Positions 49,145 through 58,071 of a stretch of DNA of 64,000 bases are shown one piece after another. Made by a program: the position numbers and the translations under genes. The notes beneath the pieces are model-generated. The model ran no database searches and had not been told where the DNA came from. It was given only the letters and a program-made list of their open reading frames with translations. Numbering within the stretch: the stretch's first letter is position 1; every line of letters begins with the position of its first letter. Source of the stretch: Streptomyces sp. Tu 3180 (lineage in GTDB: Bacteria; Actinomycetota; Actinomycetes; Streptomycetales; Streptomycetaceae); contig NZ_WOXS01000002.1 in the NCBI RefSeq assembly GCF_009852415.1, forward strand, positions 7,790,001-7,854,000. The letters run 5' to 3'.

Positions 49145-50059
49145 GTGTCGGAGCAGTTGAAGGGCAGGGTCGCGCTGGTGGCCGGGGCGACCCGGGGCGC
49201 CGGACGGGGCATCGCCGTGGAGCTGGGCGCGGCGGGCGCGACCGTGTACGTCACGGGCCGCAGCACGCGCGCCCGCCGCTCCGAGTACGACCGGCCCGAG
49301 ACCATCGAGGACACCGCCGACCTGGTCACCGAGGCCGGCGGCACGGGGATCGCGGTGCTGGCCGACCACCTCGACCCCCGGCAGGTGAAGGCCCTGGTCG
49401 ACCGCATCGCGGACGAACAGGGCCGGCTGGACGTCCTCGTGAACGACATCTGGGGCGGTGAGACGCTCTTCGAGTGGGACGCGCCCGTCTGGGAGCACGA
49501 CCTGGACAAGGGCCTGCGCCTGCTGCGCCTCGCGGTCGAGACCCACGCGATCACCAGCCACCACGCCCTGCCGCTGCTGCTGCGCCACCCCGGCGGGCTG
49601 GTCGTCGAGGTCACCGACGGCACCGCCGACTACAACCGCGACCACTACCGCGTCTCCTTCTTCTACGACCTGGCCAAGTCCTCCGTCCTGCGCATGGCCT
49701 TCTCCCTGGGCCACGAACTCGGCCCCCGGGGCGCCACGGCCGTCGCCCTCACCCCGGGCTGGCTGCGCTCGGAGATCATGCTCGACCACTTCGGGGTGCG
49801 CGAGGACAACTGGCGCGACGCGCTCGACCGCGTCCCCCACTTCGCCATCTCGGAGACCCCGCGCTACGTCGGCCGGGCCGTCGCCGCGCTCGCCGCCGAC
49901 CCGGACGTGGCCCGGTTCAACGGAACCTCCCTCTCCAGCGGCGGCCTCGCCCGCGAGTACGGCTTCACCGACCTCGACGGCAGCCGCCCGGACGCCTGGC
50001 GCTACCTCGTCGAGGTCCAGGACGCGGGCAGGCCGGCGGACGTGACCGGCTACCGCTGA
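49145..50059 (+). CDS. Short-chain dehydrogenase/reductase (atypical, long)
   Basis: 304 residues, GTG start after GGGAGG. NAD(P) motif VALVAGATRGAGRGIA, TGRSTRARRSEYDRPETIED insert, NDIWGG in place of the usual NNAG, and the active-site Tyr/Lys in HYRVSFFYDLAKSSVLRM (Y-x3-K form YDLAK). The C-terminus is longer than in classical SDRs. Family members are annotated as oxidoreductases of unknown substrate. Next to, but not coupled with, a classical SDR. Confidence 0.85.
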   Translation: MSEQLKGRVALVAGATRGAGRGIAVELGAAGATVYVTGRSTRARRSEYDRPETIEDTADLVTEAGGTGIAVLADHLDPRQVKALVDRIADEQGRLDVLVNDIWGGETLFEWDAPVWEHDLDKGLRLLRLAVETHAITSHHALPLLLRHPGGLVVEVTDGTADYNRDHYRVSFFYDLAKSSVLRMAFSLGHELGPRGATAVALTPGWLRSEIMLDHFGVREDNWRDALDRVPHFAISETPRYVGRAVAALAADPDVARFNGTSLSSGGLAREYGFTDLDGSRPDAWRYLVEVQDAGRPADVTGYR

Positions 50060-50097
50060 TCCCGTCCGGCCCCTGCCGCGGTGATCGCCCCCGGCAG

Positions 50098-50103
50098 TAC
50101 CTT
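50098..50103 (+). promoter_or_regulatory. -10 element TACCTT, leaderless transcript
   Basis: TACCTT ends six bases before ATG 50110; no ribosome binding site lies between. Confidence 0.45.
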
Positions 50104-50109
50104 CACCCC

Positions 50110-50913
50110 ATGACGACGGACACAAGGCGCTTCGAGGGTTACGGGGTTCTCATCACCGGGGCGGCCCGCGGCATCGGCGCGGCCACCGCCCGGCGGTTCG
50201 CCCAGGAGGGGGCGCGGGTCCTGGTGGCCGACGTGGACCCGGCCGAGGCGGAGAGGACGGCGTCGGCGCTGCGGGACCGGGGGCTCGGCGCCGAGGCCTT
50301 CGCCTGCGACGTGGCCGACCGGGCGTCGGTCGAGGCGGCGGTCGCCCACGCCGTGGACGCCTTCGGCTCGCTCGACGTGCTGGTCAACAACGCCGCCCAC
50401 TGCACACCCGACGCCCCCCGTTTCGAGGACGAGCCGGACGAGGAGTGGGCCCGCGACCTCGACGTCACCCTCACCGGCGCGTACCGCTGCTGCCGCGCCG
50501 CACTCGGGCACCTCGCCGCCTCCGGCCGGGGCGCGATCGTCGGCATCGGCTCCGTCAACGGCCTCCAGGACTTCGGCAACCACGCCTACAGCGCGGCCAA
50601 GGCGGGCCTGGTCTCCCTCACCCGCACCCTCGCCGGCCACGCCGCGCCCCGGGGCGTCCGCGTCAACCTCGTGGCGCCGGGGACCGTCCGCACCCGCGCC
50701 TGGGAGGGCCGGGACGAGGAACTCGAAGCGGCCCGGCGCCTCTACCCCCTGGGCCGTGTCGGCGAACCGGAGGACATCGCGGCCGCCGTCGCCTTCCTCG
50801 CCTCCCGCGACGCGTCCTGGATCACCGGGACCACCCTCGTCGTCGACGGCGGCATCACGGCGGTCAACTCGGGGTTCCGGCAGGCGCTGCGCGGGCCGGG
50901 GGACACCCGGTAG
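50110..50913 (+). CDS. Classical short-chain dehydrogenase/reductase
   Basis: 267 residues. All SDR motifs are intact: GAARGIG, DVADR, VNNAAH, GSVNG with the catalytic Ser, YSAAK (Tyr, Lys) and PGTVRT. C-terminal WITGTTLVVDGGI is the usual ending. It resembles the FabG/glucose dehydrogenase group; substrate unknown. Its ATG follows a -10 element with no ribosome site, so it is probably leaderless and independent of the SDR before it. Confidence 0.9.
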   Translation: MTTDTRRFEGYGVLITGAARGIGAATARRFAQEGARVLVADVDPAEAERTASALRDRGLGAEAFACDVADRASVEAAVAHAVDAFGSLDVLVNNAAHCTPDAPRFEDEPDEEWARDLDVTLTGAYRCCRAALGHLAASGRGAIVGIGSVNGLQDFGNHAYSAAKAGLVSLTRTLAGHAAPRGVRVNLVAPGTVRTRAWEGRDEELEAARRLYPLGRVGEPEDIAAAVAFLASRDASWITGTTLVVDGGITAVNSGFRQALRGPGDTR

Positions 50914-51047
50914 GACGCCCGGCCCCGGCCGCATGTCACCGTTCGGTCCCGAACCGCCCGCCCGTACAACCGATTTCCCCGGCCGTCCGTCTACCTGGCA
51001 GAGTGCGCAGCTCGTGCCCTCACTTCCGTGGGAAAGGCAGATGGACC

Positions 51048-51743
51048 ATGGGCGACATGCGGAGACGGGGTGCCGTCGTTCTCGGGGTCACCTCGCTGGT
51101 GGCCCCGCTCACACTCGCGCTCGGCGCCGCACCGGCGCAGGCCGCGAGCTGCACCACCAAGGCGGGCCCGTACCAGAAGCAGGTGGAGAAGTTCCTCGGC
51201 CGGCCGGTCGACGGCAAGCAGTCCACCGCCGACTGCAAGGCCATCCGCGCCTTCCAGACCAAGCACGGCATCACGCCGAACATCGGGTACGCCGGCCCCG
51301 TCACCTGGGGCGTGATGGACCTGATGAACAAGCAGAAGGCCGTCGGGAAGAACCCGAACAAGTCGGGCAAGTGCCCGGTGAACAAGGGCCGTGTCGCCTG
51401 CGTGAACCTCACGCTGCAGCTCAGCTGGATCCAGGACGGAAAGAAGCTCGTGTACGGCCCCGTGCCGGTGCGCACCGGCCGCGACGGCTACGAGACCCGC
51501 ACCGGCCTCAAGAAGATCTACTGGCGCAACATCGACCACGTCTCCACCATCTACGACGTGCCGATGCCCTACAGCCAGTTCTTCGACGGCGGCCAGGCCT
51601 TCCACTCGGCCGGCGTCAGCATGTGGAACCCGCCCGGCTCGCACGGCTGCGTCAACATGACGAAGACCGACGCCAAGAAGTACTGGTCGCTGCTGAAGAA
51701 CGGCGACGACGTGTACGTGTACGGCCGCAAGCCCGGCACCTGA
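51048..51743 (+). CDS. Secreted L,D-transpeptidase with peptidoglycan-binding domain
   Basis: 231 residues from ATG 51048, ten bases after GGAAAGG. Signal peptide 1-32 (ending AQA-A). A PG_binding_1 fold covers about 38-95 (YQKQVEKFLGRPVDGKQSTADCKAIRAFQTKHG), followed by the YkuD catalytic domain (about 110-228) with the motif H-x(14)-SHGC, nucleophile Cys201 in GSHGCVNM. Extra Cys residues (SCTTKAG, GKCPVNKGRVACV) probably form disulfides. It would make 3-3 peptidoglycan cross-links or attach proteins outside the membrane, as in other Streptomyces Ldts. Confidence 0.92.
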   Translation: MGDMRRRGAVVLGVTSLVAPLTLALGAAPAQAASCTTKAGPYQKQVEKFLGRPVDGKQSTADCKAIRAFQTKHGITPNIGYAGPVTWGVMDLMNKQKAVGKNPNKSGKCPVNKGRVACVNLTLQLSWIQDGKKLVYGPVPVRTGRDGYETRTGLKKIYWRNIDHVSTIYDVPMPYSQFFDGGQAFHSAGVSMWNPPGSHGCVNMTKTDAKKYWSLLKNGDDVYVYGRKPGT

Positions 51744-51787
51744 CCCGCGTCCGCCCCGGGCCCGGGATGTGAACTCCCCCACGTTCC

Positions 51788-51819
51788 TTGACAGATGGAC
51801 GTGATCAGGGACACTGTCC
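51788..51819 (+). promoter_or_regulatory. Consensus -35 with a downstream palindrome
   Basis: TTGACA (51788-51793) is a perfect -35; 17-18 bases later the sequence is ACACTGT, a poor -10, lying within the palindrome GGACA-C-TGTCC (51809-51819). It may be a repressed distal promoter for the small gene at 51885. Confidence 0.3.
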
Positions 51820-51871
51820 GTAATGCCCGATGTGCGTGCGATTACTCACGGCGTCTTCACCTCGGGCGCCG

Positions 51872-51877
51872 TATGCT
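51872..51877 (+). promoter_or_regulatory. -10 element TATGCT, leaderless transcript
   Basis: TATGCT ends seven bases before the ATG at 51885, with no ribosome binding site. Confidence 0.55.
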
Positions 51878-51884
51878 TCACACC

Positions 51885-52058
51885 ATGTCCACCACTGTTG
51901 AGCCTTCCTCCGAGCGATCGGCTGCCGAGGTCAACGAGGAGATCCGGGCCCTGTGGCTCCGGTCGGGCGGGACACTGAGCGTCGAGCAGCGCGAGGAGTA
52001 CCAGCGCCTCGTCCAGGAGTGGGCCTCGGCCCTCCCGGAGTCGGCGAAGGCGGCCTGA
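51885..52058 (+). CDS. Small conserved acidic protein, unknown function
   Basis: 57 residues, MSTTVEPSSERSAAEVNEEIRAL... ending SALPESAKAA. Helical, with an N-terminal disordered part and an amphipathic helix pair (VNEEIRALWLRS; SVEQREEYQRLVQEWASAL). No Cys, no signal, no membrane segment. The excellent -10 element directly before the ATG and clean codon bias support a real gene. I recognise it as a type of short protein common in Streptomyces, without a known role. Confidence 0.75.
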   Translation: MSTTVEPSSERSAAEVNEEIRALWLRSGGTLSVEQREEYQRLVQEWASALPESAKAA

Positions 52059-52113
52059 GCGCCGCCGGGCCGCCTCGGCATCACCATCCCGCAGACCGGG
52101 CACCCACGACCGA

Positions 52114-52640
52114 ATGGGTGCCCTTCTCGCACCGACCTCGGCCCTCCGTTACGGCGTCGTCGTCCCCCCGGGCTCCCGGCTTCGCTCGAGCAGGGCGCTA
52201 CCCCCGTCACCGGCGGACCGCTGAGCCGCCGCGTCCCGCACGCCGCCGTCACCTTCCTCGGCCGGGTCGGCGGGCCGCTGCTCGCCGCCGGTGCCGCCCT
52301 CCTCGTGCCCGCCGGCGCCGTGCGCCCCGCCGACCTGCTGTGGGGCGCGCTGTCCGGCGTCGGCAGCGCCACCGCGATGCGCTTGCCCGACCGCGGCCCG
52401 AGCCGCGGCGCGACGAGCGTGGTCGTGCCGGTGAGCGCCGTCACGGACGCCGCGCCGTCCGTCCTGTGCGGCGTCCTCCTCCTCGGCGACCGCCCGGGGC
52501 CCTGGCCCGGGCGGGGACCGTCGTCACCGGGCCCGCCCTGTGGTGGTGTCCGGCGGCGGCACCCGCCTGGGCGGGGAGGCGGCGGACGGGCTCCTCGCCG
52601 GCGCGGGCGTCGCGGTGCGGTACGTCGCCCCCGGCGGCAG
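52114..52640 (+). pseudogene. Degraded EamA/DMT-family permease gene
   Basis: Three pieces of one protein in alternating frames. ATG 52114 begins MGALLAPTSALRYGVV, the first helix of an EamA transporter. The frame then shifts, and LSRRVPHAAVTFLGRVGG.., ALLVPAGAVRPADLLWGALSGVG and SVVVPVSAVTDAAPSVLCGVLLLGDRPG follow (to about 52495). A second shift leads to VVSGGGTRLGGEAADGLLAGAGVAVRYVAP (52540-52640), after which the second half of the ten-helix protein is missing. The order and spacing are those of intact drug/metabolite transporters. Recent decay is likely, since much sequence is still recognisable. Confidence 0.75.
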
Positions 52641-52713
52641 GCGGCCGGACCGATCGGGGCCGCCGCGACGGTGCGGCTCACCGTCGGGTGGGGGACCGCC
52701 CCCGCCGCACCGC

Positions 52714-54090
52714 TCAGCCCCAGGTCGCCGAGTAGTGGCGCCGGTACGCCTTGCGGTCCTGTTCCGCGCGGATCCAGCGCGTCGCCACCAGGGCGACCAG
52801 GCTGCCCCCGACGACCAGCAGACCGGGGCCGACGTTCCGGGGGTCGGCGAGCCGGGACAGCAGCGTCGACGCGTTCGGGACGCCTCCCGCCGGGGCCGAC
52901 GAGCCCGGCGAGGCGGCGCCCGGAGCCGCCGCGCCCTGGGGCGCCGACGGCGCCGGGGAGGCCGTCTCGTCACCCTCCCGCGGGGACACGATGAGCCGCA
53001 CCTTCAGCTGCGCCAGCGCCTTCGTCACCGGCTGGAAGTACGTCGTACCGCCCGCCGTGCAGTCGCCGCTGCCGCCCGAGGTCACGCCCAGCGCGATGCC
53101 CTCGGAGAACATCGGGCCGCCGCTGTCGCCCGGTTCGGCGCACACATCGGTCTCGATGAGGCCGCTGACCGTGCCCTCGGGGTAGTTCACCGTCGCGTCG
53201 AGCGCCGTCACCTCCCCGTCCCGCAGGCCGGTGGTGCTGCCGCTGCGGAACACCCGCTGGCCGACCGCGGGATCCGCCACCCCGGTGATCCGCACGCCCC
53301 GGCCGTCGCCGACCGCCACCACGCCGGCGCCCTCACCCGCCCGGCCGCCGGCGTACTCGATCAGGGAGTAGTCGTCACCGGGGAAGCTGCCGCCGACCGT
53401 GGTACCGACCTGTTTTCCGGCCCGGTCGTCGGTGAACCACACGGAACCGTCGGGCCCGCAGTGCCCGGCCGTGAGGATGAAGTCGCGGCTGCCGTCGGTC
53501 ACGTTGAAGCCCGCCGAGCAGCGCCCGGCCGTCGACAGGATGGGCCGCGCCCCGTTGAGGCGGGTGGTGAAGGTGCCCCCGGTGCGCTCCATGCGGACGA
53601 ACCCGCCGATGCCGTCCGCCACCCGGGTGAGCTTGGACCAGTCGTCGGCGGAGACCGTGCTGTCGCCCCGGACCACCACCTCGTTGGACCGGTAGTCCAT
53701 CGCCCAGGCCGTCCCCGGCACACGCGGCGCCGAACGCAGCGTCCGCGTGGCCGACTTGAGATCGCGCATGCTGTGCCGCACCATCTTCGGCTCGGCACCC
53801 GCCCGCCGCACCTCGCCCGCCGCCTCCTCGTCGGTGACCGCGACGACCGTCCGCCCGTCGGCGCCGATCCAGCTGCCCGCCGTACGGGAGGCGCCGAGCC
53901 GGGACACCAGGTCGGCGCCGGGGCCGGCCGACTGCCCGGCGGCCGTGTACGGCACCGTGTCCGCGGCCGCGCCCGGCGCGGCGGGCTCGCTCGCGACGGC
54001 GCGTGTGACCATCGTGGCCCCCAGGAGGAGTCCGCCGACGGCCGCCAGCCGTGTCACTCGCCGGACGACCCGTCGTCGTGCGTGCCTCAT
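52714..54090 (-). CDS. Membrane-anchored streptogrisin-like S1 protease
   Basis: 458 residues from ATG 54090, with GGGAG seven bases upstream. Arg-rich signal sequence (1-34), propeptide to about 180, then the chymotrypsin-like domain with intact triad His210 (LTAGHC), Asp240 (PGDDYSLIEY) and Ser323 (EPGDSGGP). It closely resembles the protease at 27001 (shared GSTTGL, ATVNYPEGTV, TDVCAEPGDSGG), but instead of a Gly-rich tail it has a Pro/Ala/Ser linker (about 372-415), one membrane helix (about 421-440, GPGLLVVGGSLVALVATRWI) and a basic cytosolic end. The protease would thus stay tethered on the outer membrane face. Its substrate is unknown. Confidence 0.9.
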   Translation of the reverse strand: MRHARRRVVRRVTRLAAVGGLLLGATMVTRAVASEPAAPGAAADTVPYTAAGQSAGPGADLVSRLGASRTAGSWIGADGRTVVAVTDEEAAGEVRRAGAEPKMVRHSMRDLKSATRTLRSAPRVPGTAWAMDYRSNEVVVRGDSTVSADDWSKLTRVADGIGGFVRMERTGGTFTTRLNGARPILSTAGRCSAGFNVTDGSRDFILTAGHCGPDGSVWFTDDRAGKQVGTTVGGSFPGDDYSLIEYAGGRAGEGAGVVAVGDGRGVRITGVADPAVGQRVFRSGSTTGLRDGEVTALDATVNYPEGTVSGLIETDVCAEPGDSGGPMFSEGIALGVTSGGSGDCTAGGTTYFQPVTKALAQLKVRLIVSPREGDETASPAPSAPQGAAAPGAASPGSSAPAGGVPNASTLLSRLADPRNVGPGLLVVGGSLVALVATRWIRAEQDRKAYRRHYSATWG

Positions 54091-54299
54091 GCATGGCTCC
54101 CGAACCTCAGCGGCGCGGCGCGAACACCGCGGGGCCTCCCCTCGAGCCGGGTGCCCCCTCCCCATACGCGCCGGGGAGCCGCAGCGTTCAACGAGGGCGC
54201 GATCCGGCGCGCGGCGGCGGGGCCGAGCGGCCGCGCCCGCCGCCGGGCCGGTGCCGGACGCGGCCCCTCGTCGTGACTCCCGCCCGCCCCACGGCCCCC

Positions 54300-54305
54300 T
54301 ATCGT
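54300..54305 (+). promoter_or_regulatory. -10 element TATCGT, leaderless transcript
   Basis: TATCGT ends six bases before the ATG at 54312, with no ribosome binding site between. Confidence 0.5.
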
Positions 54306-54311
54306 GTGCCC

Positions 54312-55505
54312 ATGACCAGGATCCCGCACGAGACGTCCGGTGAACCGAACCCGCTGAACGCCCTCACCCTGGACAGCCTGCGACGCCGTACCAGCATGAA
54401 GTGGCGCACCTACCCCGAGGACGTGCTGCCCCTGTGGGTGGCCGAGATGGACGTACCGCTCGCCGGGCCGATCGTGCGCACCCTCACCGAGGCGCTCGAG
54501 GCGGGCGACACCGGCTACCCCGCCGGCACCGCCTACGCCGAGGCGCTGGCCGCCTTCGCGGAGAAGCGGTGGGGCTGGAGCGGGCTCGCCGTGGAGCGCA
54601 CCGCGGTCGTGCCCGACGTGATGCTGGGCGTGGTGGAGATGCTCAAGCTGGTCACCGGGCCCGGGGACCCGGTGGTGGTGAACCCGCCGGTGTACCCGCC
54701 CTTCTACGACTTCGTCCGGCACATGGACCGCGAGGTGGTCGAGGCACCGCTCGGCGCGGACGCGCGCATCGACCCCGGCGTCCTGGAGGACACCTTCCGG
54801 AAGGCGGCGGCGGACGGCCGGCGGGCCGCCTACCTGCTGTGCAGCCCGCACAACCCCACCGGGACCGTGCACACCGCGAAGGAGCTGTCCGCCGTCGCCG
54901 CCCTCGCCGAGCGGTACGGCGTACGCGTCGTCGCCGACGAGATCCACGCGCCGCTGGTCGTCGGCGAGGCGGACTTCGTGCCCTACCTGAGCGTGCCGGG
55001 CGGCGAGCGCGGCCTGTCCCTGATGTCGGCCTCGAAGGCGTGGAACCTGGCCGGCCTCAAGGCCGCGCTCGCCGTCGCCGGGCCCGCGGCCGCCGACGAC
55101 CTGGCCCGGATGCCCGAGGAGGTCGGCCACGGCCCCAGCCACCTCGGCGTCCTCGCCCACACCGCCGCCCTGCGCGACGGCACCGCCTGGCTGGACGCCC
55201 TGCTCGCCGGCCTGGACGCCAACCGCCGGCTGCTCACCGGCCTCCTCGCCGAGCACCTGCCGGCGGTCCGCTACCGCCCGGGCGACGCCACCTACCTCGC
55301 CTGGCTCGACTGCCGCGCCCTCGGCCTCGGCGACGACCCGGCGCGGGTCTTCCTCGAGCACGGCCGCGTGGCCCTCACCCCCGGCCTCGCCTTCGGCACG
55401 GGCGGCGCCGGCCACGCCCGGCTGAACCTCGCCGCCTCGCCCGGGGTGATCGAGGAGGCGGTACGGAGGATGGCGGCGGCCGTGGAGCGGGCGGGCCGTG
55501 ACTAG
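54312..55505 (+). CDS. MalY/PatB-type PLP enzyme (cystathionine beta-lyase-like aminotransferase)
   Basis: 397 residues. Fold-type I PLP enzyme with the MalY/PatB start (SMKWRTYPEDVLPLWVAEMDVP), NPPVYPPF, CSPHNPTG, VVADEIHAPLV and the PLP Lys242 in SASKAWNLAGLK. Such enzymes cleave cystathionine or other S-conjugates to thiol, pyruvate and ammonia. No regulator domain is fused. The next gene starts 39 bases after its stop, so the two may be co-transcribed. Confidence 0.9.
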   Translation: MTRIPHETSGEPNPLNALTLDSLRRRTSMKWRTYPEDVLPLWVAEMDVPLAGPIVRTLTEALEAGDTGYPAGTAYAEALAAFAEKRWGWSGLAVERTAVVPDVMLGVVEMLKLVTGPGDPVVVNPPVYPPFYDFVRHMDREVVEAPLGADARIDPGVLEDTFRKAAADGRRAAYLLCSPHNPTGTVHTAKELSAVAALAERYGVRVVADEIHAPLVVGEADFVPYLSVPGGERGLSLMSASKAWNLAGLKAALAVAGPAAADDLARMPEEVGHGPSHLGVLAHTAALRDGTAWLDALLAGLDANRRLLTGLLAEHLPAVRYRPGDATYLAWLDCRALGLGDDPARVFLEHGRVALTPGLAFGTGGAGHARLNLAASPGVIEEAVRRMAAAVERAGRD

Positions 55506-55543
55506 CGCGGGGCGCGGCACCGGTCACGGACGGGGGCGGCCGC

Positions 55544-56314
55544 ATGGCTGACGAGTGTTTCCGGCACCCGCGGCTCGCCGCGGTCCACGACCCGCTCGAC
55601 CCGGACCGCGGCGACCTCGACGCGTACCTGCGCATGGCGCGGGAGTTCGGGGCCCGGCGGGTCCTGGACATCGGCTGCGGGACGGGGGTGTTCGCCCTCC
55701 TCCTGGCCGGACGCGGGATCGAGGTCGTCGGCGTCGACCCCGCCGGGGCGTCCCTCGAGGTGGCCCGGGCCAAGCCGGGCGGCGACCGGGTGCGCTGGAT
55801 CCACGGCGACGCGACCGCGCTCCCGCCGCTGCGGGCCGACCTGGCGACCATGACGGCGAACGTCGCCCAGGAGATCACCGAGCCGGACGCGTGGCGGGGC
55901 ACGCTGCGCGGGGCCCGCGCGGCCCTCCGGCCCGGAGGGCGCCTGGTGTTCGAGACCCGGGACCCGGCCCGGCGGGCGTGGGAGGAGTGGACCCGGGAGG
56001 CGTCGTACCGCGTGACGGACGTGCCGGGCGTCGGCGCGGTCGGGAGCTGGGTCGAGGTGACCGGGGTGAGCGGGCCGCTGGTGTCCTTCCGGTGGACGTA
56101 CGTCTTCGCCTCGGACGGGCAGGTGCTGACGTCGGACTCGACGCTGCGCTTCCGCGAGCGGCAGGAGGTCGAGGCGGACCTGGCCGCGCAGGGATACGCG
56201 GTGGAGCAGGTGCGCGACGCCCCCGACCGCCCGGGCCGGGAGTTCGTCTTCGTCGCGCGGCGCCCGCGGGACGGCGCGGAGCCCTCCGGGGGCCGGGCCG
56301 CGCCCGGCGCCTGA
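55544..56314 (+). CDS. Class I SAM-dependent methyltransferase
   Basis: 256 residues, ATG start. Motif I VLDIGCGTG (40-48), acidic VVGVDPAG, GDATALPP and TANVAQEITEP as motif II-III, then ALRPGGRLVFETRDPARRAWEEW and a C-terminal beta region SWVEVTGVSGPLVSFRWTYVF that is typical of small-molecule (ubiquinone/sugar-like) methyltransferases. Target unknown. Third base composition and position suggest co-transcription with the C-S lyase. Confidence 0.85.
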   Translation: MADECFRHPRLAAVHDPLDPDRGDLDAYLRMAREFGARRVLDIGCGTGVFALLLAGRGIEVVGVDPAGASLEVARAKPGGDRVRWIHGDATALPPLRADLATMTANVAQEITEPDAWRGTLRGARAALRPGGRLVFETRDPARRAWEEWTREASYRVTDVPGVGAVGSWVEVTGVSGPLVSFRWTYVFASDGQVLTSDSTLRFRERQEVEADLAAQGYAVEQVRDAPDRPGREFVFVARRPRDGAEPSGGRAAPGA

Positions 56315-56451
56315 TCCCGCGGGAGGCGGGCCGGCGGGTGCGACGCGGGGCGGCCGGCGGGTGTACGCGCCCGGTGGCGGTGGGCGCGGGGAGCCGGACG
56401 CCCCGGCGAGGAGGGGAGGGGTTCGCCGGCGCGGCCACCGGGCGGCCGGTG

Positions 56452-57783
56452 TCACCCCGCGAAGGTGCGGACGAGGAGCAGGACGTTGAGCACACTGATC
56501 ACGGTGCTCACCACGACGGCGGCCACCGTGGTGACACGGCGGTTGACCAGGTCCCCCATGATCCGCCTGCGTGCCGTGAAGACCAGCAGGGGAACGAGCG
56601 CGAAGGGGACGCCGAAGGACAGCACGACCTGGCTGAGGACGAGTGCCTGCGTCGGTTCGACGCCCAGGGAGAGGACGACCAGGGGCGGTGCCATGGTCAC
56701 CAGGCGGCGTACCGTCAGCGGGATGCGGCGCCCGAGGAAACCGCGCAGGATGACCTGGCCCGCGAAGGTGCCGACGCCCGAGGAGGCCAGTCCGGACGCG
56801 AGCAGGGCGAGCGCGAACGCGAACGCGGCGCCGGATCCCAGGACGGCGCCGAGGCCGGCGTGGAAGCCCTCGAGCGTCTCCTGCGTGTCGGTTCCGTGCA
56901 GGGCCGCGGCGGCGATGGTGAGCATGCTGGCGTTCACCAGTCCCGCGATGCCGAGCGCGATGAACAGCGCGGAACGGTGGGCGCGCAGCCGGCGGCGTTT
57001 GTGTTCCCGGGAGGACCGGGCGGGGCTGCGCGCCAGTGAGGAGTGGAGGTAGATGACGTGCGGCATGACGGTGGCGCCGATCATGCCGGTGGTCAGCAGG
57101 ATGCTCTGGGTGTCGGCGAAGCGGGGGCGCATCCCGGACAGGGCGCCGCTCCACGCGCCGGCGGCCGCCGCCTGGTAGACGAAGCCGGCGAGGATGACCA
57201 GGAGCAGGGCGGCGGTCACGATCTCGAAGCGGCGCCGTCCTTCGGGAGCGAGGGTCAGCAGCAGCAGCGAGGTGGCCGCGACGATGAAGGCCGCGGGCAG
57301 CAGGGGGATGCCGAACAGGATGTGCAGGGCGACGGCACCGCCGACGAACTCGGCCAGGTCCGTCGCCATCGCGACGAGCTCCGCCTGCAGCCAGAGCGTC
57401 CGGTTCAGTGAGCGGGGGGTGTGCGCCCGGCACAGCTGGGGGAGGTCCCTGCCCGTGGCGACGCCCGCTTTGCAGGCGAGGTACTGGACGAACACGGCCA
57501 TGACGTTCGCGGCGGCGATCACCCACAGCAGCATGGGCCCGTAGCGGGTGCCGGCCGTCATGTTGGTGGCGAAGTTGCCGGGATCCACATAGGCGACCGA
57601 CACGACGAACGCCGGGCCGAGCATCGCCAGGATCATCCGCGGCCGGGATCCGGCCGCGGTCCCCGCCGCGGACCGGCCCCTGCCGACGGGTTCCGCCGGG
57701 GATCCGGCCGCGGCGGACGGCGTGCGGGTCGGCGGAGCGAGCGGGGTGTCCGGCACCCGCCGGGTGGAGGCCGGGTCAAGCAT
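56452..57783 (-). CDS. mntH: Nramp-family divalent metal transporter (MntH-like)
   Basis: 443 residues. Disordered N-terminus (1-48), then eleven membrane helices. Metal-binding motif DPGN in helix 1 (Asp67-Asn70, YVDPGNFATN) and MPH in helix 6 (GATVMPHVIYLHS) are intact, as required for Mn2+/Fe2+ selectivity by proton symport. The signature GxxxxTSLLLL-like helix and LASGLASSGVGTFAGQVILRGFL are also typical. It is the third gene of an operon with manganese catalase, and its start overlaps the small membrane protein gene by eight bases, which argues for Mn2+ uptake to load that enzyme. Confidence 0.92.
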   Translation of the reverse strand: MLDPASTRRVPDTPLAPPTRTPSAAAGSPAEPVGRGRSAAGTAAGSRPRMILAMLGPAFVVSVAYVDPGNFATNMTAGTRYGPMLLWVIAAANVMAVFVQYLACKAGVATGRDLPQLCRAHTPRSLNRTLWLQAELVAMATDLAEFVGGAVALHILFGIPLLPAAFIVAATSLLLLTLAPEGRRRFEIVTAALLLVILAGFVYQAAAAGAWSGALSGMRPRFADTQSILLTTGMIGATVMPHVIYLHSSLARSPARSSREHKRRRLRAHRSALFIALGIAGLVNASMLTIAAAALHGTDTQETLEGFHAGLGAVLGSGAAFAFALALLASGLASSGVGTFAGQVILRGFLGRRIPLTVRRLVTMAPPLVVLSLGVEPTQALVLSQVVLSFGVPFALVPLLVFTARRRIMGDLVNRRVTTVAAVVVSTVISVLNVLLLVRTFAG

Positions 57784-58006
57784 GCCGCCTCCTCGACGCG
57801 GGCACGTGGCGCGGCGGCTCCGGGCGGCGCACCGCCCGTGCCGACAGCAGCCCCGCGAGGGCGGCGGTCAGGAGGACCGCGGCCAGGATCCGGTGCGCCG
57901 GACCGCCGCACACGAGTCCGACGACGGCGGACAGCGTGTAGAGGCCGCTCAGTACGAGGCGGGTCACGGGCGGACGCGGGGGTGCGGGGACGACGGAGTG
58001 ACGCAT
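57776..58006 (-). CDS. Small two-helix membrane protein
   Basis: 76 residues from ATG 58006, AAGGG ten bases upstream. Two membrane helices, about 18-36 (LVLSGLYTLSAVVGLVCGG) and 40-57 (ILAAVLLTAALAGLLSAR), with basic, Pro-rich ends. No family recognised. It sits between manganese catalase and mntH, overlapping the latter, so it may help the transporter (small membrane proteins such as MntS are known to modulate Mn handling elsewhere, but there is no sequence match). Confidence 0.7.
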   Translation of the reverse strand: MRHSVVPAPPRPPVTRLVLSGLYTLSAVVGLVCGGPAHRILAAVLLTAALAGLLSARAVRRPEPPRHVPASRRRHA

Positions 58007-58071
58007 GGTGGTGATCCCTTCGAAGGGCGGCCGGACCGGGCCCGCCCGCCGGCGGGCCCGGTCCGCGGCCC

